DNA of 64,000 nucleotides from CAYQEC01 sp964569015 (lineage in GTDB: Bacteria > Actinomycetota > Acidimicrobiia > Spongiisociales > UBA5794). The notes beneath the pieces are model-generated. The model worked only from the letters and a program-made list of their open reading frames with translations. It did not search any database and was not told the DNA's origin. The stretch covers positions 16,193 to 80,192 of the forward strand of contig CAZMSN010000005.1 in NCBI GenBank assembly GCA_964569015.1. Direction: 5' to 3'. This document shows positions 1 through 8,839 of the stretch, piece after piece. Each line of letters begins with the position of its first letter. Positions within the stretch are counted from its first letter, which is position 1. A program made the position numbers and the translations under genes.

Positions 1-665
1 TTGCGCCCGTCCCGACCGATGATGCGACCCTTCATGTCGTCCGACGGCAACGGCACGACCGAGACGGTGGTTTCGGAAACGACCTCGGAGGCGAGCCGCT
101 GCACCGCCGTCGCCAGGATGCGGCGCGCCCGCCGATCGGCTTCCTCGCGCGCCTTGACCTCGAGATCCCGCACCAGGACCATCGCCTCGCGGCGGGTGTC
201 GTCCTCCACCTTGCGAAGCAGCTCCTCCTTGGCTGCACGCGAGTCGAAGCCCGCCGTTTGCTCGAGATTGGCGCGTGCTTCCTCGCGGAGAGCCTCGACT
301 TCGCTCTTGGCAGTGCCGATGTCGCGATCCTTCTCTATCAGCATCTCCTCGCGATGCGCCAGATTGGCGGCACGCTGCTCCAAGGTGGCTTCGCGCTGCG
401 CCAAGCGCTCCTCGAGCGCCGACGTTTCGAGGTGGCGATGCTCCAACGCAGCTTCCTCGCGCTCGCGGTAGCTCTCAGCCAACGCTCGGGCGTCCGCTTC
501 GGCCCGCGAGAGGATGCGCTGGGCATCGATGCGCGCATCACGCAGCGCGGCTTCAGCACTCGCAGCAGCCTTCGCGATCTGTCGTCTCTGGAAACCCCGG
601 CCCGCGACGAAGGCCAGGACGGCAACCGGACCCATCGCGATGCTCAGAACGACCCAACCCTGCAT
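1..665 (-). CDS. rny: Ribonuclease Y, N-terminal part (cut by window edge)
   Basis: Membrane-anchored endoribonuclease that initiates mRNA decay. Only the first 221 codons are inside the window. The protein starts MQGWVVLSIAMGPVAVLAF, a single N-terminal membrane segment, followed by about 150 residues of charged coiled coil rich in Ala, Glu and Arg. It then reaches the KH-domain signature GRIIGRDGR at the window edge. The KH and HD catalytic domains must lie to the left of base 1. The ATG at 665 is chosen because it places the membrane helix at the extreme N terminus, as in the family. It lies downstream of recA on the same strand, separated by a strong hairpin, so it is probably transcribed separately. 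Identification rests on this architecture and the GRIIG motif. Confidence 0.9.
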   Translation of the reverse strand, partial: MQGWVVLSIAMGPVAVLAFVAGRGFQRRQIAKAAASAEAALRDARIDAQRILSRAEADARALAESYREREEAALEHRHLETSALEERLAQREATLEQRAANLAHREEMLIEKDRDIGTAKSEVEALREEARANLEQTAGFDSRAAKEELLRKVEDDTRREAMVLVRDLEVKAREEADRRARRILATAVQRLASEVVSETTVSVVPLPSDDMKGRIIGRDGR

Positions 666-986
666 GTCGGTCCCCGTTCCCGGAACCCGAGAAACGGTGT
701 GCCGAGCCACAAGGCTCGGCACACACACTCGGCCGGACAATCACGACGTCGGACAGCGGTCAGCCGTCTCCTCGACCTACCCCTCGGTCAACGCTTCCAA
801 CCACGATCGTCCTCTTCGGTTCCGATGTTTGTTGTTTGGTGTCGAATATGTGTAGTCCTGATGCTACTCCACCCATCATGCGACCGGAACCGCAATAATC
901 GCGCCCCGAGTGGCTGGACGGCCGCTCTTCGCGCACCGACGTTCGATGTGACACTTCTCCGGGGCCGGACATCACGAGAAGCGGCC
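666..986. other. Intergenic region between recA and rny
   Basis: The 321 bases hold the recA terminator hairpin (697-724). The rest must contain any promoter for rny. I see no convincing ORF, tRNA or protein-binding palindrome in 725-986, and no clear -35/-10 pair for rny. Confidence 0.5.
697..724 (-). terminator. Hairpin terminator after recA
   Basis: A perfect 12-bp inverted repeat (GTGTGCCGAGCC and its complement) closes a 4-base loop. It lies about 260 bases past the recA stop codon on the recA strand and just before rny. Only a weak T-rich stretch (CGTTTCTC) follows on the minus strand, so it may be an L-shaped terminator, as is common in actinobacteria. Confidence 0.65.
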
Positions 987-2048
987 TCAGGCCTCGCTCT
1001 CCTCTCCGTCGCTCTTCGCCCCTTCGTTCTGCAGTGCCTCATCGGGTAACTCCTCGTCCTCAGCGATCAGGCCTACCGCCCGATACACCCGATCCTGGAG
1101 CTGCACCACCAGCTCCGGGTTGTCACGGAGGAAATCCTTGGCGTTCTCCCGACCTTGTCCGAGTTGGTCACCGTCGAAGGTGTACCACGCCCCGGCCTTG
1201 CGGACGATGTTGTGCTCGACAGCCACATCGATCAGGCTGCCCTCCCGAGAGATGCCCTGGCCGAACATGATGTCGAACTCCGCCAGCCGGAACGGTGGAG
1301 CCACCTTGTTCTTCACGATCTTGGCCCGCACCCGATTGCCCACGTTCTCGGTGCCCTGCTTGATCGCCTCGATCCGGCGGATGTCAATCCGCACGCTGGC
1401 ATAGAACTTCAGGGCCCGGCCGCCCGGCGTCGTCTCCGGCGAGCCGAACATCACGCCGACCTTCTCTCGCAACTGATTGATAAAGACCGCGGTCGTGTCC
1501 GAGCGGTTGATCGTGCCGGCCAGCTTGCGAAGCGCCTGCGACATGAGCCGCGCCTGGAGACCCACGTGGATGTCACCCATGTCTCCCTCGAGCTCGGCCC
1601 TCGGAACCAGGGCGGCCACCGAGTCGATCACGACCACGTCGAGCGCACCAGAGCGGATCAGCATGTCGGTGATCTCCAGCGCCTGCTCCCCGGTGTCGGG
1701 CTGCGAGATCAACAGCTCGTCGACGTCGACGCCGAGCGCCTTGGCATAGACCGGGTCGAGGGCGTGCTCGGCGTCGATGAACGCCGCCACCCCGCCGTTG
1801 CGCTGCGCCTCGGCGATCACGTGGAGCGCCAGGGAGGTCTTGCCGCTGCTCTCGGGGCCGAAGATCTCCACGATCCGGCCCCGGGGGACGCCGCCGATGC
1901 CCAACGCCAGGTCGAGAGAGAGGGCGCCGGTCGGGATGGCCCGCACGTTCCTCACCCCGCTGTCGCTCAGCTTCATGATGGCGCCCTTGCCGAACTGCCG
2001 CTCGATCTGCGACATCGCCATCTCGAGGTTCTTGTCGTCCTGTCCCAC
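987..2048 (-). CDS. recA: Recombinase RecA
   Basis: DNA strand-exchange ATPase of homologous recombination and co-protease for LexA cleavage in the SOS response. The 353 residues match the usual RecA length. The P-loop GPESSGKTS is at 64-72, and the family signatures FINQLREKVG and ALKFYASVRIDIRR are present; the C terminus is acidic (DEELPDEALQNEGAKSDGEE). The start is the GTG at 2048, because GGAAGGGAG lies six bases upstream. An in-frame ATG 33 bases earlier would add eleven unconserved residues and has no ribosome-binding site. The gene has its own promoter with a LexA box in the 146-base gap after thpR. No intein is visible, and recX is not adjacent. Confidence 0.98.
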   Translation of the reverse strand: MGQDDKNLEMAMSQIERQFGKGAIMKLSDSGVRNVRAIPTGALSLDLALGIGGVPRGRIVEIFGPESSGKTSLALHVIAEAQRNGGVAAFIDAEHALDPVYAKALGVDVDELLISQPDTGEQALEITDMLIRSGALDVVVIDSVAALVPRAELEGDMGDIHVGLQARLMSQALRKLAGTINRSDTTAVFINQLREKVGVMFGSPETTPGGRALKFYASVRIDIRRIEAIKQGTENVGNRVRAKIVKNKVAPPFRLAEFDIMFGQGISREGSLIDVAVEHNIVRKAGAWYTFDGDQLGQGRENAKDFLRDNPELVVQLQDRVYRAVGLIAEDEELPDEALQNEGAKSDGEESEA

Positions 2049-2141
2049 TGCGGCTCCCTTCCAATGCTTTGTCGATGGCAAACGTAACGGATACCTGTGA
2101 CAGAACTACAGCCATGTAATCGTAGTGCCGAGTTCCCCCAC

Positions 2142-2170
2142 ACTCTAGGCGAACATGTGTTCGGAGTCGA
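2142..2170 (-). promoter_or_regulatory. recA promoter with LexA (SOS) box
   Basis: On the minus strand a -35-like TCGACT (2170-2165) and a -10 TAGAGT (2147-2142) are separated by exactly 17 bases. That spacer contains CGAACACATGTTCG (2150-2162 region), a perfect match to the actinobacterial LexA box GAAC-N4-GTTC. LexA bound here would sit between -35 and -10. The leader to the recA GTG would be about 85 bases. Confidence 0.85.
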
Positions 2171-2194
2171 GCACCCTCGCTGCCGGCTGCGGCC

Positions 2195-2743
2195 TCACAG
2201 CTCGACCCGGTCAATCACCTCGTATGTCGCCCCTCCCGGCTCCAGCCGGCTCCGGAACAGCGTGATCGCGTCGACCATCATGGCGACGTCGAATCTGGGA
2301 AACCGCTCCACCAGAGCGGTGACATCCTCCGGCGGCCGGATCCTGCTCAGCGTCAGATGGGAATGGAAGGGCCGGTCCTCAGGCGAGAAGCCCGCCGCGG
2401 CAACAGCCTGCTCGGCGGCGGCGGCGAGCAGGCTCAAGCCCTCGACACCGGCCGCCACCCCCAGCCACAGCACCGTGGCCCTCCGCTGCTTCGGGAACGC
2501 ACCCAATCCGGCGAAACGGATCCGGAAGGGCTCTCCCAAGTCGCTCTCGTCGAGCCAGCGCAGGATCCCGTCGCGCTGCACGCCGGTCGTCCAGCCGAGG
2601 AAGCGCAAGGTGAGATGCCAGTTCTCCGGCGGCACCCGGCGACCTGGCAGCGCGGCTCCATCGAGGAAGCTCGCCAGTAACCGCCGCACCTCCTCGCCGA
2701 GAGCTACCGCCAGGAACATGCGCTCGCGGGACGGGTCGCTCAC
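2195..2743 (-). CDS. thpR: RNA 2',3'-cyclic phosphodiesterase (2H family, LigT/ThpR)
   Basis: Member of the 2H phosphoesterase superfamily, which opens 2',3'-cyclic phosphates on RNA ends. The 182 residues carry both diagnostic HxTx motifs: HLTLRF near residue 43 and HLTLSR near residue 129. The total length is typical. The start is a GTG whose last bases form the cinA TGA stop (GTGA, 4-base overlap), so it is translationally coupled to cinA and is the last gene of rimO-cinA-thpR. The biological substrate is unknown in most bacteria. Confidence 0.88.
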   Translation of the reverse strand: MSDPSRERMFLAVALGEEVRRLLASFLDGAALPGRRVPPENWHLTLRFLGWTTGVQRDGILRWLDESDLGEPFRIRFAGLGAFPKQRRATVLWLGVAAGVEGLSLLAAAAEQAVAAAGFSPEDRPFHSHLTLSRIRPPEDVTALVERFPRFDVAMMVDAITLFRSRLEPGGATYEVIDRVEL

Positions 2744-4032
2744 CGGCCGCTCGGTTCACGACGATCCCAATGGGTGTGGTCGGCGCTCCCCCACCACGCC
2801 CCGGCAAGGGCCAACCGCGCCAGGTGCAGCGCCGCCGTCGTCGTGTACGCCCGCACCCGCTCCCGATCACCCGGAACCTGCAGCGATCGCGCCCGCGTTC
2901 CCTCCGGCGTGTGCACCGCGACAACCATGCTGCCCACCGGCTGTTCCTGCGGATCGGGCCCCGCCGAGCCGGTGGTGGCGATCGCCACGTCGGCGCCCAG
3001 CAGGGCGGCCACTCCCTCCGCCATGGCACACGCCGTTGCCTCGCTGACGACGCCTTCCGTGTCGATGATCGCTCGCGGCACTCCCAGCACGCCGGTCTTG
3101 ACATCCTCCTGATAGGCAACGATCGATCCCCGAAAGACCTTCGACGCGCCCGGCACCGAGGTGAGGCGGGCCGCCACCATCCCCGCGGTGGCCGATTCGG
3201 CCGTGGCGAGCTTCCAGCCATGCGCCTCCACGAGCTCGAGCACCACCCGCTCGATCGTGTCCTCGTCGATCCCGAACACCTGCGTCCCGAGACGGCGCCG
3301 CACCTCGGCCTCGACCGGAGCGATGAGCCCGAGCGCCTCCTCCTCGGTCGCCGCCTTGGCGGTGAGCCGTACCTTGATCTCGCCGGACGAGGCGAGGAAT
3401 GCCACCGTCGGGTTGACCGAGGTCTCGTACAGGTCATCGAGGATCTCTGCGATGAGCGACTCCGACTCTCCCCAGGTCCGGATCAGTCGACTCACCACTA
3501 CTGCCTCCCCACTGCCGCTCTCACGGCGCAGGAACGGCACGATGTCGTTGTCGAGCATCGGCAGCATCTCGGCCGGAACGCCGGGAACGGCGAACACCCA
3601 CGCCCCCTCGATGCACATGCGCAGCCCGGGAGCCGTGCCCTTGGTGTTGGCGATCAGCTCGGCGCCCTCCGGATACTGGGCCTGGCGCAGATTCGACTCG
3701 GGCATCTCGCGACCGCGCTCCGCCCAGCGACGGCGCAGCGTATCGGCCTGCTCCTCACTGAAGTCCATCTCTGCCCCGGCGGCGGCACAGATCGCCTCTC
3801 GTGTCACATCGTCCTGGGTCGGCCCGATGCCACCGGTGATGATCAAGGCGTCTGCTCGCCCGATTGCCAGGCGCACAGCTTCGGCGATGCGTTCCACGTT
3901 GTCGCCGACGACCGCCTGGTGGTAGTGATCGAATCCCGCCTCGGCGAGGCGGGCCCCGATCGTGGCGGCGTTGGTGTTGACGATCTGGCCCAGCAACAAC
4001 TCCGTACCGACCGCGAGCACTTCGACGATCAT
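2740..4032 (-). CDS. cinA: CinA family protein (competence/damage-inducible; NMN deamidase-like C-terminus)
   Basis: The 430 residues combine an N-terminal molybdopterin-binding-like (COG1058) domain, with GTELLLGQIVNTN at the start and GGIGPTQDDVTREA near residue 70, and a C-terminal PncC/CinA amidohydrolase domain (AESATAGMVAARL, TTGSAGPDPQEQ). The C-terminal family recycles NMN to NaMN in several bacteria. The usual ESCTGG motif reads ESATAG here, so the Ser is kept and the following Cys is Ala. The start ATG at 4032 overlaps the rimO stop (ATGA); a longer ORF reading upstream is only the shadow of rimO. The position close to recA is the classic cinA-recA neighbourhood. Confidence 0.93.
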   Translation of the reverse strand: MIVEVLAVGTELLLGQIVNTNAATIGARLAEAGFDHYHQAVVGDNVERIAEAVRLAIGRADALIITGGIGPTQDDVTREAICAAAGAEMDFSEEQADTLRRRWAERGREMPESNLRQAQYPEGAELIANTKGTAPGLRMCIEGAWVFAVPGVPAEMLPMLDNDIVPFLRRESGSGEAVVVSRLIRTWGESESLIAEILDDLYETSVNPTVAFLASSGEIKVRLTAKAATEEEALGLIAPVEAEVRRRLGTQVFGIDEDTIERVVLELVEAHGWKLATAESATAGMVAARLTSVPGASKVFRGSIVAYQEDVKTGVLGVPRAIIDTEGVVSEATACAMAEGVAALLGADVAIATTGSAGPDPQEQPVGSMVVAVHTPEGTRARSLQVPGDRERVRAYTTTAALHLARLALAGAWWGSADHTHWDRREPSGR

Positions 4033-5387
4033 CTCGCCCCCGCTCGCTTGGCGGCTGCCTCCCTGGAGGCCGTCACCTTGCCGGCGAGATCCAACCCGTA
4101 GCAGCCCGTGATCTCTGCCTCGAGCCACTCCCCCGGCCGTCCCTCGTCCAGCAGGATCACCCCATCGATCTCCGGTGCCTCCCGATACGAGCGGCCCACT
4201 GCCTGGCCCTCCTCGACCTGGTCGACCAACACCTCGAGCACCCGACCCACCTGCGCCGCGTTGCGGGAGGAGGTCACGTCGTCCTGGATCTCCTGGAGGT
4301 AGCGGAGCCGCTCCGCCTTCACCTCCTGAGGGAGTTGCCTCTCGAAGCCCGCCGCCGGCGTCCCCTCCTCCGGTGAGAACGGAAACAGACCGACCCAATC
4401 GAGCAGGGCCTCCCTGAGGAACTCCCCGAGGCTCTCCACGTCTTCGTCACATTCGCCGGGGAAACCCACGATGAAGCTCGACCGCAACGCCGCCTCGGGC
4501 GCCTCGCGACGGATCCGGGCGATCAGATCGAGATGGCTCTCACCACTCCCGGGCCGTTTCATTGCCCGCAACAAGCGCTCCGATGAGTGCTGAAGCGAAA
4601 TGTCGAAGTAGTCCGCCACCACCGGGCTCGCCGCCATCGTGGAGATGAGGGCGGGCCGCACCTCGCGCGGGTACAGGTAGTAGAGGCGGAGTCGCCGCAG
4701 ACCCTCCACGTCGGACACCGACTCCACCAGTTCCCTCAGCCCGCCGGACACGCCGATGTCACGCCCGTAGCCGGCCAAGTCCTGGGCGACGAGCACGATC
4801 TCCCCGACGCCTGCCGCGACGAGATCCACGATCTCTTCCCGGATGTTGGCGGGCGGTCGAGACCGCTGCCTGCCGCGGAACTGGGGGATGGCACAGAAGG
4901 TGCACGACCTGTCGCATCCCTCCGCCACCTTGACATAGGCGTACGGCATCGTCGGGGTGGGACGCCGCACCTGATACAGGATGTCCATGTGCGATCGGGG
5001 AATGGAGCAGACCCGCCGTGGCATCCACTGTGTGAGAGCGTCCAGCCGATCCACCAGCTCGGAGTAGCGGTCGAGGCCGATGACGGCGTCGGCCTCCGGC
5101 AACGCTTCCTCGAGCTCCCGCTCGTAGCGCTGTGCCATGCATCCGATCACAACCAGCTTGGCACCGTCCTTGCGGGCGGCCGACAACGCCAGGATCGTGT
5201 CGATCGATTCCCGGCGGGCCGACTCGATGAAGGCGCATGTGTTCACCATCACCACGTCGGCGCGCTCGGGCGCCACCGCCCGCCGATAGCCGGCATCGTC
5301 GAGCATGCCCGTCACCTTGGCGGAATCGACCTCGTTCTTGGAACAGCCCAGCGTCGTCAGCCAGACAGAGGGAACGGTGCAGGACAT
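4029..5387 (-). CDS. rimO: Ribosomal protein S12 methylthiotransferase RimO
   Basis: Radical-SAM enzyme that adds a methylthio group to the conserved Asp of ribosomal protein S12. The N-terminal UPF0004 domain has its three iron-sulfur cysteines at 15 (LGCSKN), 51 (NTCAF) and 83 (IGCMAQRY). The radical SAM CxxxCxxC is at C158, C162 and C165 (CDRSCTFC), and a C-terminal TRAM-like RNA-binding segment follows. The 452-residue length is normal. The VWLTTLGCSKNEVDS N terminus favours RimO over MiaB. The ATG at 5387 is preceded by TAGACT six bases away, suggesting a leaderless message for the rimO-cinA-thpR operon. Confidence 0.93.
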   Translation of the reverse strand: MSCTVPSVWLTTLGCSKNEVDSAKVTGMLDDAGYRRAVAPERADVVMVNTCAFIESARRESIDTILALSAARKDGAKLVVIGCMAQRYERELEEALPEADAVIGLDRYSELVDRLDALTQWMPRRVCSIPRSHMDILYQVRRPTPTMPYAYVKVAEGCDRSCTFCAIPQFRGRQRSRPPANIREEIVDLVAAGVGEIVLVAQDLAGYGRDIGVSGGLRELVESVSDVEGLRRLRLYYLYPREVRPALISTMAASPVVADYFDISLQHSSERLLRAMKRPGSGESHLDLIARIRREAPEAALRSSFIVGFPGECDEDVESLGEFLREALLDWVGLFPFSPEEGTPAAGFERQLPQEVKAERLRYLQEIQDDVTSSRNAAQVGRVLEVLVDQVEEGQAVGRSYREAPEIDGVILLDEGRPGEWLEAEITGCYGLDLAGKVTASREAAAKRAGAR

Positions 5388-5393
5388 GCGCCG

Positions 5394-5399
5394 AGTCTA
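5394..5399 (-). promoter_or_regulatory. -10 element for leaderless rimO
   Basis: TAGACT ends six bases before the rimO ATG, so transcription would start at or next to the start codon. No Shine-Dalgarno sequence is present. Confidence 0.6.
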
Positions 5400-5446
5400 C
5401 GGGTGTCGTGCCATCGCCACCGGCAACCCGGCCCGACGAGGCTCGA

Positions 5447-5971
5447 TCAACCGAACCCGCGGTACTCGCCTCGGAAGTAGAGGAGCGGGTCCTCGACATC
5501 GCCGAGCTCGAGCTTGTCGATGACGCCCTCCGCAACGAGGAAATAGGTCTCCTCGTCGCCGCCCTCGAAGGTGCAGTAGGCGCGGGTGGCAACGTCACTC
5601 AACACCGGACCCCAGTCGCTGTCCTCCACTTCGAGGCCGGCGAACCGGCCCCCCGGGCTGGGACGCAGACCGGCGAAGATGTCGGCGATGTCATGGTGCC
5701 GATCCTCGAGCACGTGCACCACGAGCTTCCCGCTCTCCTCGAGCACGTAGTAGAGGTCGGTCGTCGTCCCGACGAGGAAGTACACCCGGGAAGGCTCACC
5801 CTCGGCGACCACGATGGACGACACGGTCAGCCCCGTCCGGTGATCGCCGGTGCCGGCGGTGACGACAGTCACCGGAGACGCCAGACGCCCCCGGAAGCGG
5901 CGCGCCGGATCCCGCTGATCCGTCGGCGTCTCGAACGGGTTCTCGTCGTGGATGCCGCCCTGATTCGTCAT
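5447..5971 (-). CDS. Flavin reductase-like (FMN-binding split barrel) protein
   Basis: About 174 residues of the flavin reductase-like domain: PVTVVTAG near the N terminus, then GLTVSSIVVAEGEPSRVYFLVG, a flavin-binding strand region, and LVVHVLEDRHHDIADIFAG. Relatives are FMN/FAD reductases that feed oxygenases, or simple FMN-binding proteins. No partner oxygenase is adjacent, so the substrate is unknown. The ATG at 5971 has AAAGG five bases upstream; a GTG two codons earlier is an alternative. It lies between the PHP phosphatase and rimO on the same strand, with 59 bases before rimO. Confidence 0.75.
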   Translation of the reverse strand: MTNQGGIHDENPFETPTDQRDPARRFRGRLASPVTVVTAGTGDHRTGLTVSSIVVAEGEPSRVYFLVGTTTDLYYVLEESGKLVVHVLEDRHHDIADIFAGLRPSPGGRFAGLEVEDSDWGPVLSDVATRAYCTFEGGDEETYFLVAEGVIDKLELGDVEDPLLYFRGEYRGFG

Positions 5972-6000
5972 CTGCACCTTTCGTCCTCGGCGTTCCGAGT

Positions 6001-6936
6001 CTACGGGGTGCGCTCGGAAGCGTCCACGCGATCGCCGCCGGACGGCGGCCGCTCACCGATCAGCGGCACCCGGGACGATTGCCTGCGGCGGAATCGCAGA
6101 CGCTCGGTGTACCCGGCATCGGACGCTGCCGCTACCAGCACGTCCCGGCCGAGCGCACAATCCTGAGCATTGTGGGCGTCGCTCGCCAGGGTGATGGGAA
6201 CGCCGGCCTCGGCGAACATGCGCAGGAAGGTCGGCTCGGGATAGATCTCGTGGACTTGATATCGAAGGCCGGCACTCGATACCTCCACTGCCGTGCCGCT
6301 GCTAGCTGCCGCCTCCACCACGGGTCGGTAGAGGTCAATGGGAACCTCGGGAAGGCGGTAGCCGAACTTCTTGACGACATCGGCGTGAGCGAGCACGTCC
6401 ACCTGTCCCGAAGCGGCGAGCTGAGCCTCGAGCGCGAAGTAGTCCTCGTAGGCCTTGCGGATGCCGCGGCGCCGGAACTCGAAAGCGGCACCGGAGTGGT
6501 CGATCGCCCACCCGCCGATCCAGTGCACCGATCCGACGAGGAAATCCCACGGGTACGGGGCGAGCAGCTCGGCCACGGCGTCGATGGTCTCGGGAAAGAA
6601 GTCCACCTCCAGCCCGAGGAGCACCGGGAGGCCCCGATCTCGGGCCGCCACCACCGCCTCGACGTAGCCTTCCAGAGACAGGGCCAGATCCTCGGCTACG
6701 AACGCCGCCGTCTGCTCGGCGAGATCGACCCGCGGCTCAGAGTCCCAGAAACGACCGAGCACCGGAGCCGCTTCGACACAACGGTAGAGGTGCTCGGTGA
6801 AGCCGACCTCCTCGGCGCCACGCGCCGCCGCCTGCTCCACGTACGCCTCGATGTGACCCGGCGGATACTCCCCGGGAGGTGGCCCGACGCCCTGGTAGGG
6901 ACCGTGCGGGTGGAGGTGGACGTGGTAGTCACCCAT
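6001..6936 (-). CDS. PHP-domain phosphatase, histidinol-phosphatase-like
   Basis: The 311 residues belong to the PHP metal-dependent phosphoesterase family. The metal-binding HxH opens the protein (DYHVHLHPHGP), followed by FTEHLYR, GLEVDFFPE, GSVHWIGGW and DVLAHADVVKKFG, and a late ASDAH. This order matches HisK-type histidinol-phosphatases, which dephosphorylate L-histidinol phosphate in histidine synthesis. No other his gene is nearby, so a different phosphate ester is possible. The ATG at 6936 is preceded by TACGCT eight bases away. A much longer upstream extension of the frame is arginine- and glycine-rich shadow of pabBC and is not used. Confidence 0.8.
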   Translation of the reverse strand: MGDYHVHLHPHGPYQGVGPPPGEYPPGHIEAYVEQAAARGAEEVGFTEHLYRCVEAAPVLGRFWDSEPRVDLAEQTAAFVAEDLALSLEGYVEAVVAARDRGLPVLLGLEVDFFPETIDAVAELLAPYPWDFLVGSVHWIGGWAIDHSGAAFEFRRRGIRKAYEDYFALEAQLAASGQVDVLAHADVVKKFGYRLPEVPIDLYRPVVEAAASSGTAVEVSSAGLRYQVHEIYPEPTFLRMFAEAGVPITLASDAHNAQDCALGRDVLVAAASDAGYTERLRFRRRQSSRVPLIGERPPSGGDRVDASERTP

Positions 6937-6944
6937 TGGCCCCG

Positions 6945-6950
6945 AGCGTA
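6945..6950 (-). promoter_or_regulatory. -10 element for leaderless PHP phosphatase gene
   Basis: TACGCT lies eight bases before the ATG, with no ribosome-binding site between them. Confidence 0.5.
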
Positions 6951-6968
6951 GCCGTGCCCCGGCTCGGG

Positions 6969-8783
6969 TCAGTCGACCGTCTCGTCGACCTGCAGCATCG
7001 CCGGCCGCCACCCGCGCACCGAGTTCAGCACCGCCACCCCTTCTGCCGCCGCGAGATCCGAGACGTGAATCACCCTCTCCTCCAGCTCTCCGGCGTCGAG
7101 TAGCCTGCCCCGGTAGACGCCGCCCAGGCACCCGGAATCGAGCGGGGGTGTGTACCACCGGCCTCCCAGCAGCACCGCGATGTTGCCGATGGTGGTCTCA
7201 GTGACCTCGCCACGTTCGTTCTGGAGCACCACGTCGTCCGCCGTCGGATGGCGCTTGATCCGCTCCTCATACACCTTGCGCTGGGTCGTCTTGTGGAAGA
7301 CGAAGACGTTGCACGACGAGATCGGCCCGGGATCCACTGCCACCGCGACGCCCTCCCCTCCGCCACCGGGGCCGTCGTACCATGGCGGCGCCACCTCCTC
7401 CGACTCGGCCCGGCACACGCCGTCACGGTCGAGCACCAACCGCACCCGCCGGGCGTCCACCGACCCCTCGACCGCCTCGTGAACCGCGGCCGCCACCGCC
7501 GCCCGCTCGTAGGGAAACCCGAAGTAGTGGGCCGATCCGGCGAGCCGCTCGAGGTGATCCTCGAGAAACCGGAAGCCGCGCCCCGGATCCCAGCGCAAGG
7601 TCTCTATCAAAGAGAACTCGGGTCGGCGCTCGACGAGGAGCTGCGCCTTGAGACGTGCCTCCTCGTATTCGCCGGCCGAATCGGAATCCCAAGTGATGCC
7701 CCCACCCACGCCGTATTCCGCCAGGCCCTCGCGCTCGTCGATCACGACCGTGCGGATGCCGACGCTGAACTCGGCATCGGGGCCCGCCGCGCCCGGAGGG
7801 GCAACGTATCCGACCGCCCCGCAGTACGCGCCGCGGGGAGATCTCTCCAGCTCGGCGATGAGCTGCATCGTCCGTGTCTTGGGAGCTCCGGTAATCGATC
7901 CCGAAGGGAAGAGGGCTCGGAACACGTCCGAGAGCGACGTGTTGGGCCGCATGATCGCGGAGACCTCCGACGTCAGCTGCCACACGGTCTCGAAACGCTC
8001 CAGCTCGAGAAGTGCATCGACCTCGACCGAGCCGAACTCGGCGATGCGCCCCAGGTCATTGCGCAGCAGGTCGACGATCATCAGGTTCTCCGCCCGGTCC
8101 TTCTCCGAAGCGCACAGCTCCTCGCCGAGCGCCTCGTCTTCCTCGGGCCAGCGACCGCGACGAGTGGTCCCTTTCATCGGGCGGACCTCGATGCGGGACC
8201 CGTCGATTCTGAAGAACTCCTCCGGGGAGGCGCTGACCACTCGATAGCGGCCGACATCGATGTAGGCAGCGTGGGCACCGCGTTGGGCGAGCACGAGGTC
8301 GCGATACAGCTCCTTGGCATCACCGGAGAAGGCGGCACGCAACCGCAAGGTGTGATTGACCTGGTAGGTGTCACCCGCCGCGATGGCCGCCCTGATCTCC
8401 TCCACACCGCGCTCGTACTCGACACGGTCGATCTCGGGGGTCCATGCCGAGACGCTGTACGGAGCGGGATGCACCGACCGGGGCTCCAGCGGCTCGCACT
8501 CCTCTCGCCGCACGAACAGACCGAAGTACACCAGGGGCATCTGCCGCAGCGGGTCGTGGATTCCGGGAATCCGCACCATCAGGGCCGGATCGAATGCAGG
8601 CGCGGCTTCGTAGGCAACGTACCCCGCGGCCCACAGCCCGGACCGGGTGGCCTGCTCGAGCTCGTCGAGGGCCGGAACGACCTCGTCGAGTGTCCGGGCA
8701 ACCACCGCACCACGACGGCCGCGAAGGCAAAACGACCTCTCACCCCCCGGCGTCAGGTCGTCGAATCGGGCGCGCGGCGTCAT
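6969..8783 (-). CDS. pabB-pabC: Aminodeoxychorismate synthase component I / aminodeoxychorismate lyase fusion
   Basis: Bifunctional 604-residue protein for p-aminobenzoate, hence folate, synthesis. Residues 1 to about 370 are the PabB chorismate-binding domain, with PMKGTTRRG, DLLRNDLGR and the signature SGSITGAPKTRTMQLI. Residues from about 375 onward are a PabC-type class IV PLP lyase (SLIETLRW near its start, FVFHKTTQRKVY, LQNERGEVTETTIGNIAV). PabB makes 4-amino-4-deoxychorismate from chorismate and amidotransferase-supplied ammonia; PabC then releases pyruvate to give PABA. The glutaminase PabA is not in the window. PabBC fusions of this length are known in many bacteria. The ATG at 8783 follows TATGGT by six bases. 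Confidence 0.92.
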   Translation of the reverse strand: MTPRARFDDLTPGGERSFCLRGRRGAVVARTLDEVVPALDELEQATRSGLWAAGYVAYEAAPAFDPALMVRIPGIHDPLRQMPLVYFGLFVRREECEPLEPRSVHPAPYSVSAWTPEIDRVEYERGVEEIRAAIAAGDTYQVNHTLRLRAAFSGDAKELYRDLVLAQRGAHAAYIDVGRYRVVSASPEEFFRIDGSRIEVRPMKGTTRRGRWPEEDEALGEELCASEKDRAENLMIVDLLRNDLGRIAEFGSVEVDALLELERFETVWQLTSEVSAIMRPNTSLSDVFRALFPSGSITGAPKTRTMQLIAELERSPRGAYCGAVGYVAPPGAAGPDAEFSVGIRTVVIDEREGLAEYGVGGGITWDSDSAGEYEEARLKAQLLVERRPEFSLIETLRWDPGRGFRFLEDHLERLAGSAHYFGFPYERAAVAAAVHEAVEGSVDARRVRLVLDRDGVCRAESEEVAPPWYDGPGGGGEGVAVAVDPGPISSCNVFVFHKTTQRKVYEERIKRHPTADDVVLQNERGEVTETTIGNIAVLLGGRWYTPPLDSGCLGGVYRGRLLDAGELEERVIHVSDLAAAEGVAVLNSVRGWRPAMLQVDETVD

Positions 8784-8789
8784 CGCTCA

Positions 8790-8795
8790 ACCATA
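8790..8795 (-). promoter_or_regulatory. -10 element for leaderless pabBC
   Basis: TATGGT ends six bases upstream of the ATG; no Shine-Dalgarno sequence is present. Confidence 0.55.
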
Positions 8796-8839
8796 CCGAT
8801 GTGATGCCAGGGTGCGGCCCGGGAGGCGCCTTTCCGGCC

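Noticed and set aside
1155..2087. 310-residue plus-strand ORF opposite recA
   Set aside because: It is antisense to a certain gene, and its His/Arg/Leu-rich composition is typical of high-GC shadow frames. Similar long shadows lie opposite cinA (2770-4101), pabBC (7248-8804), cellobiose phosphorylase (55516-57558) and dinB (59164-60654).
6969..8783. pabB-pabC fusion as a novelty
   Set aside because: Such fusions are common in bacteria.
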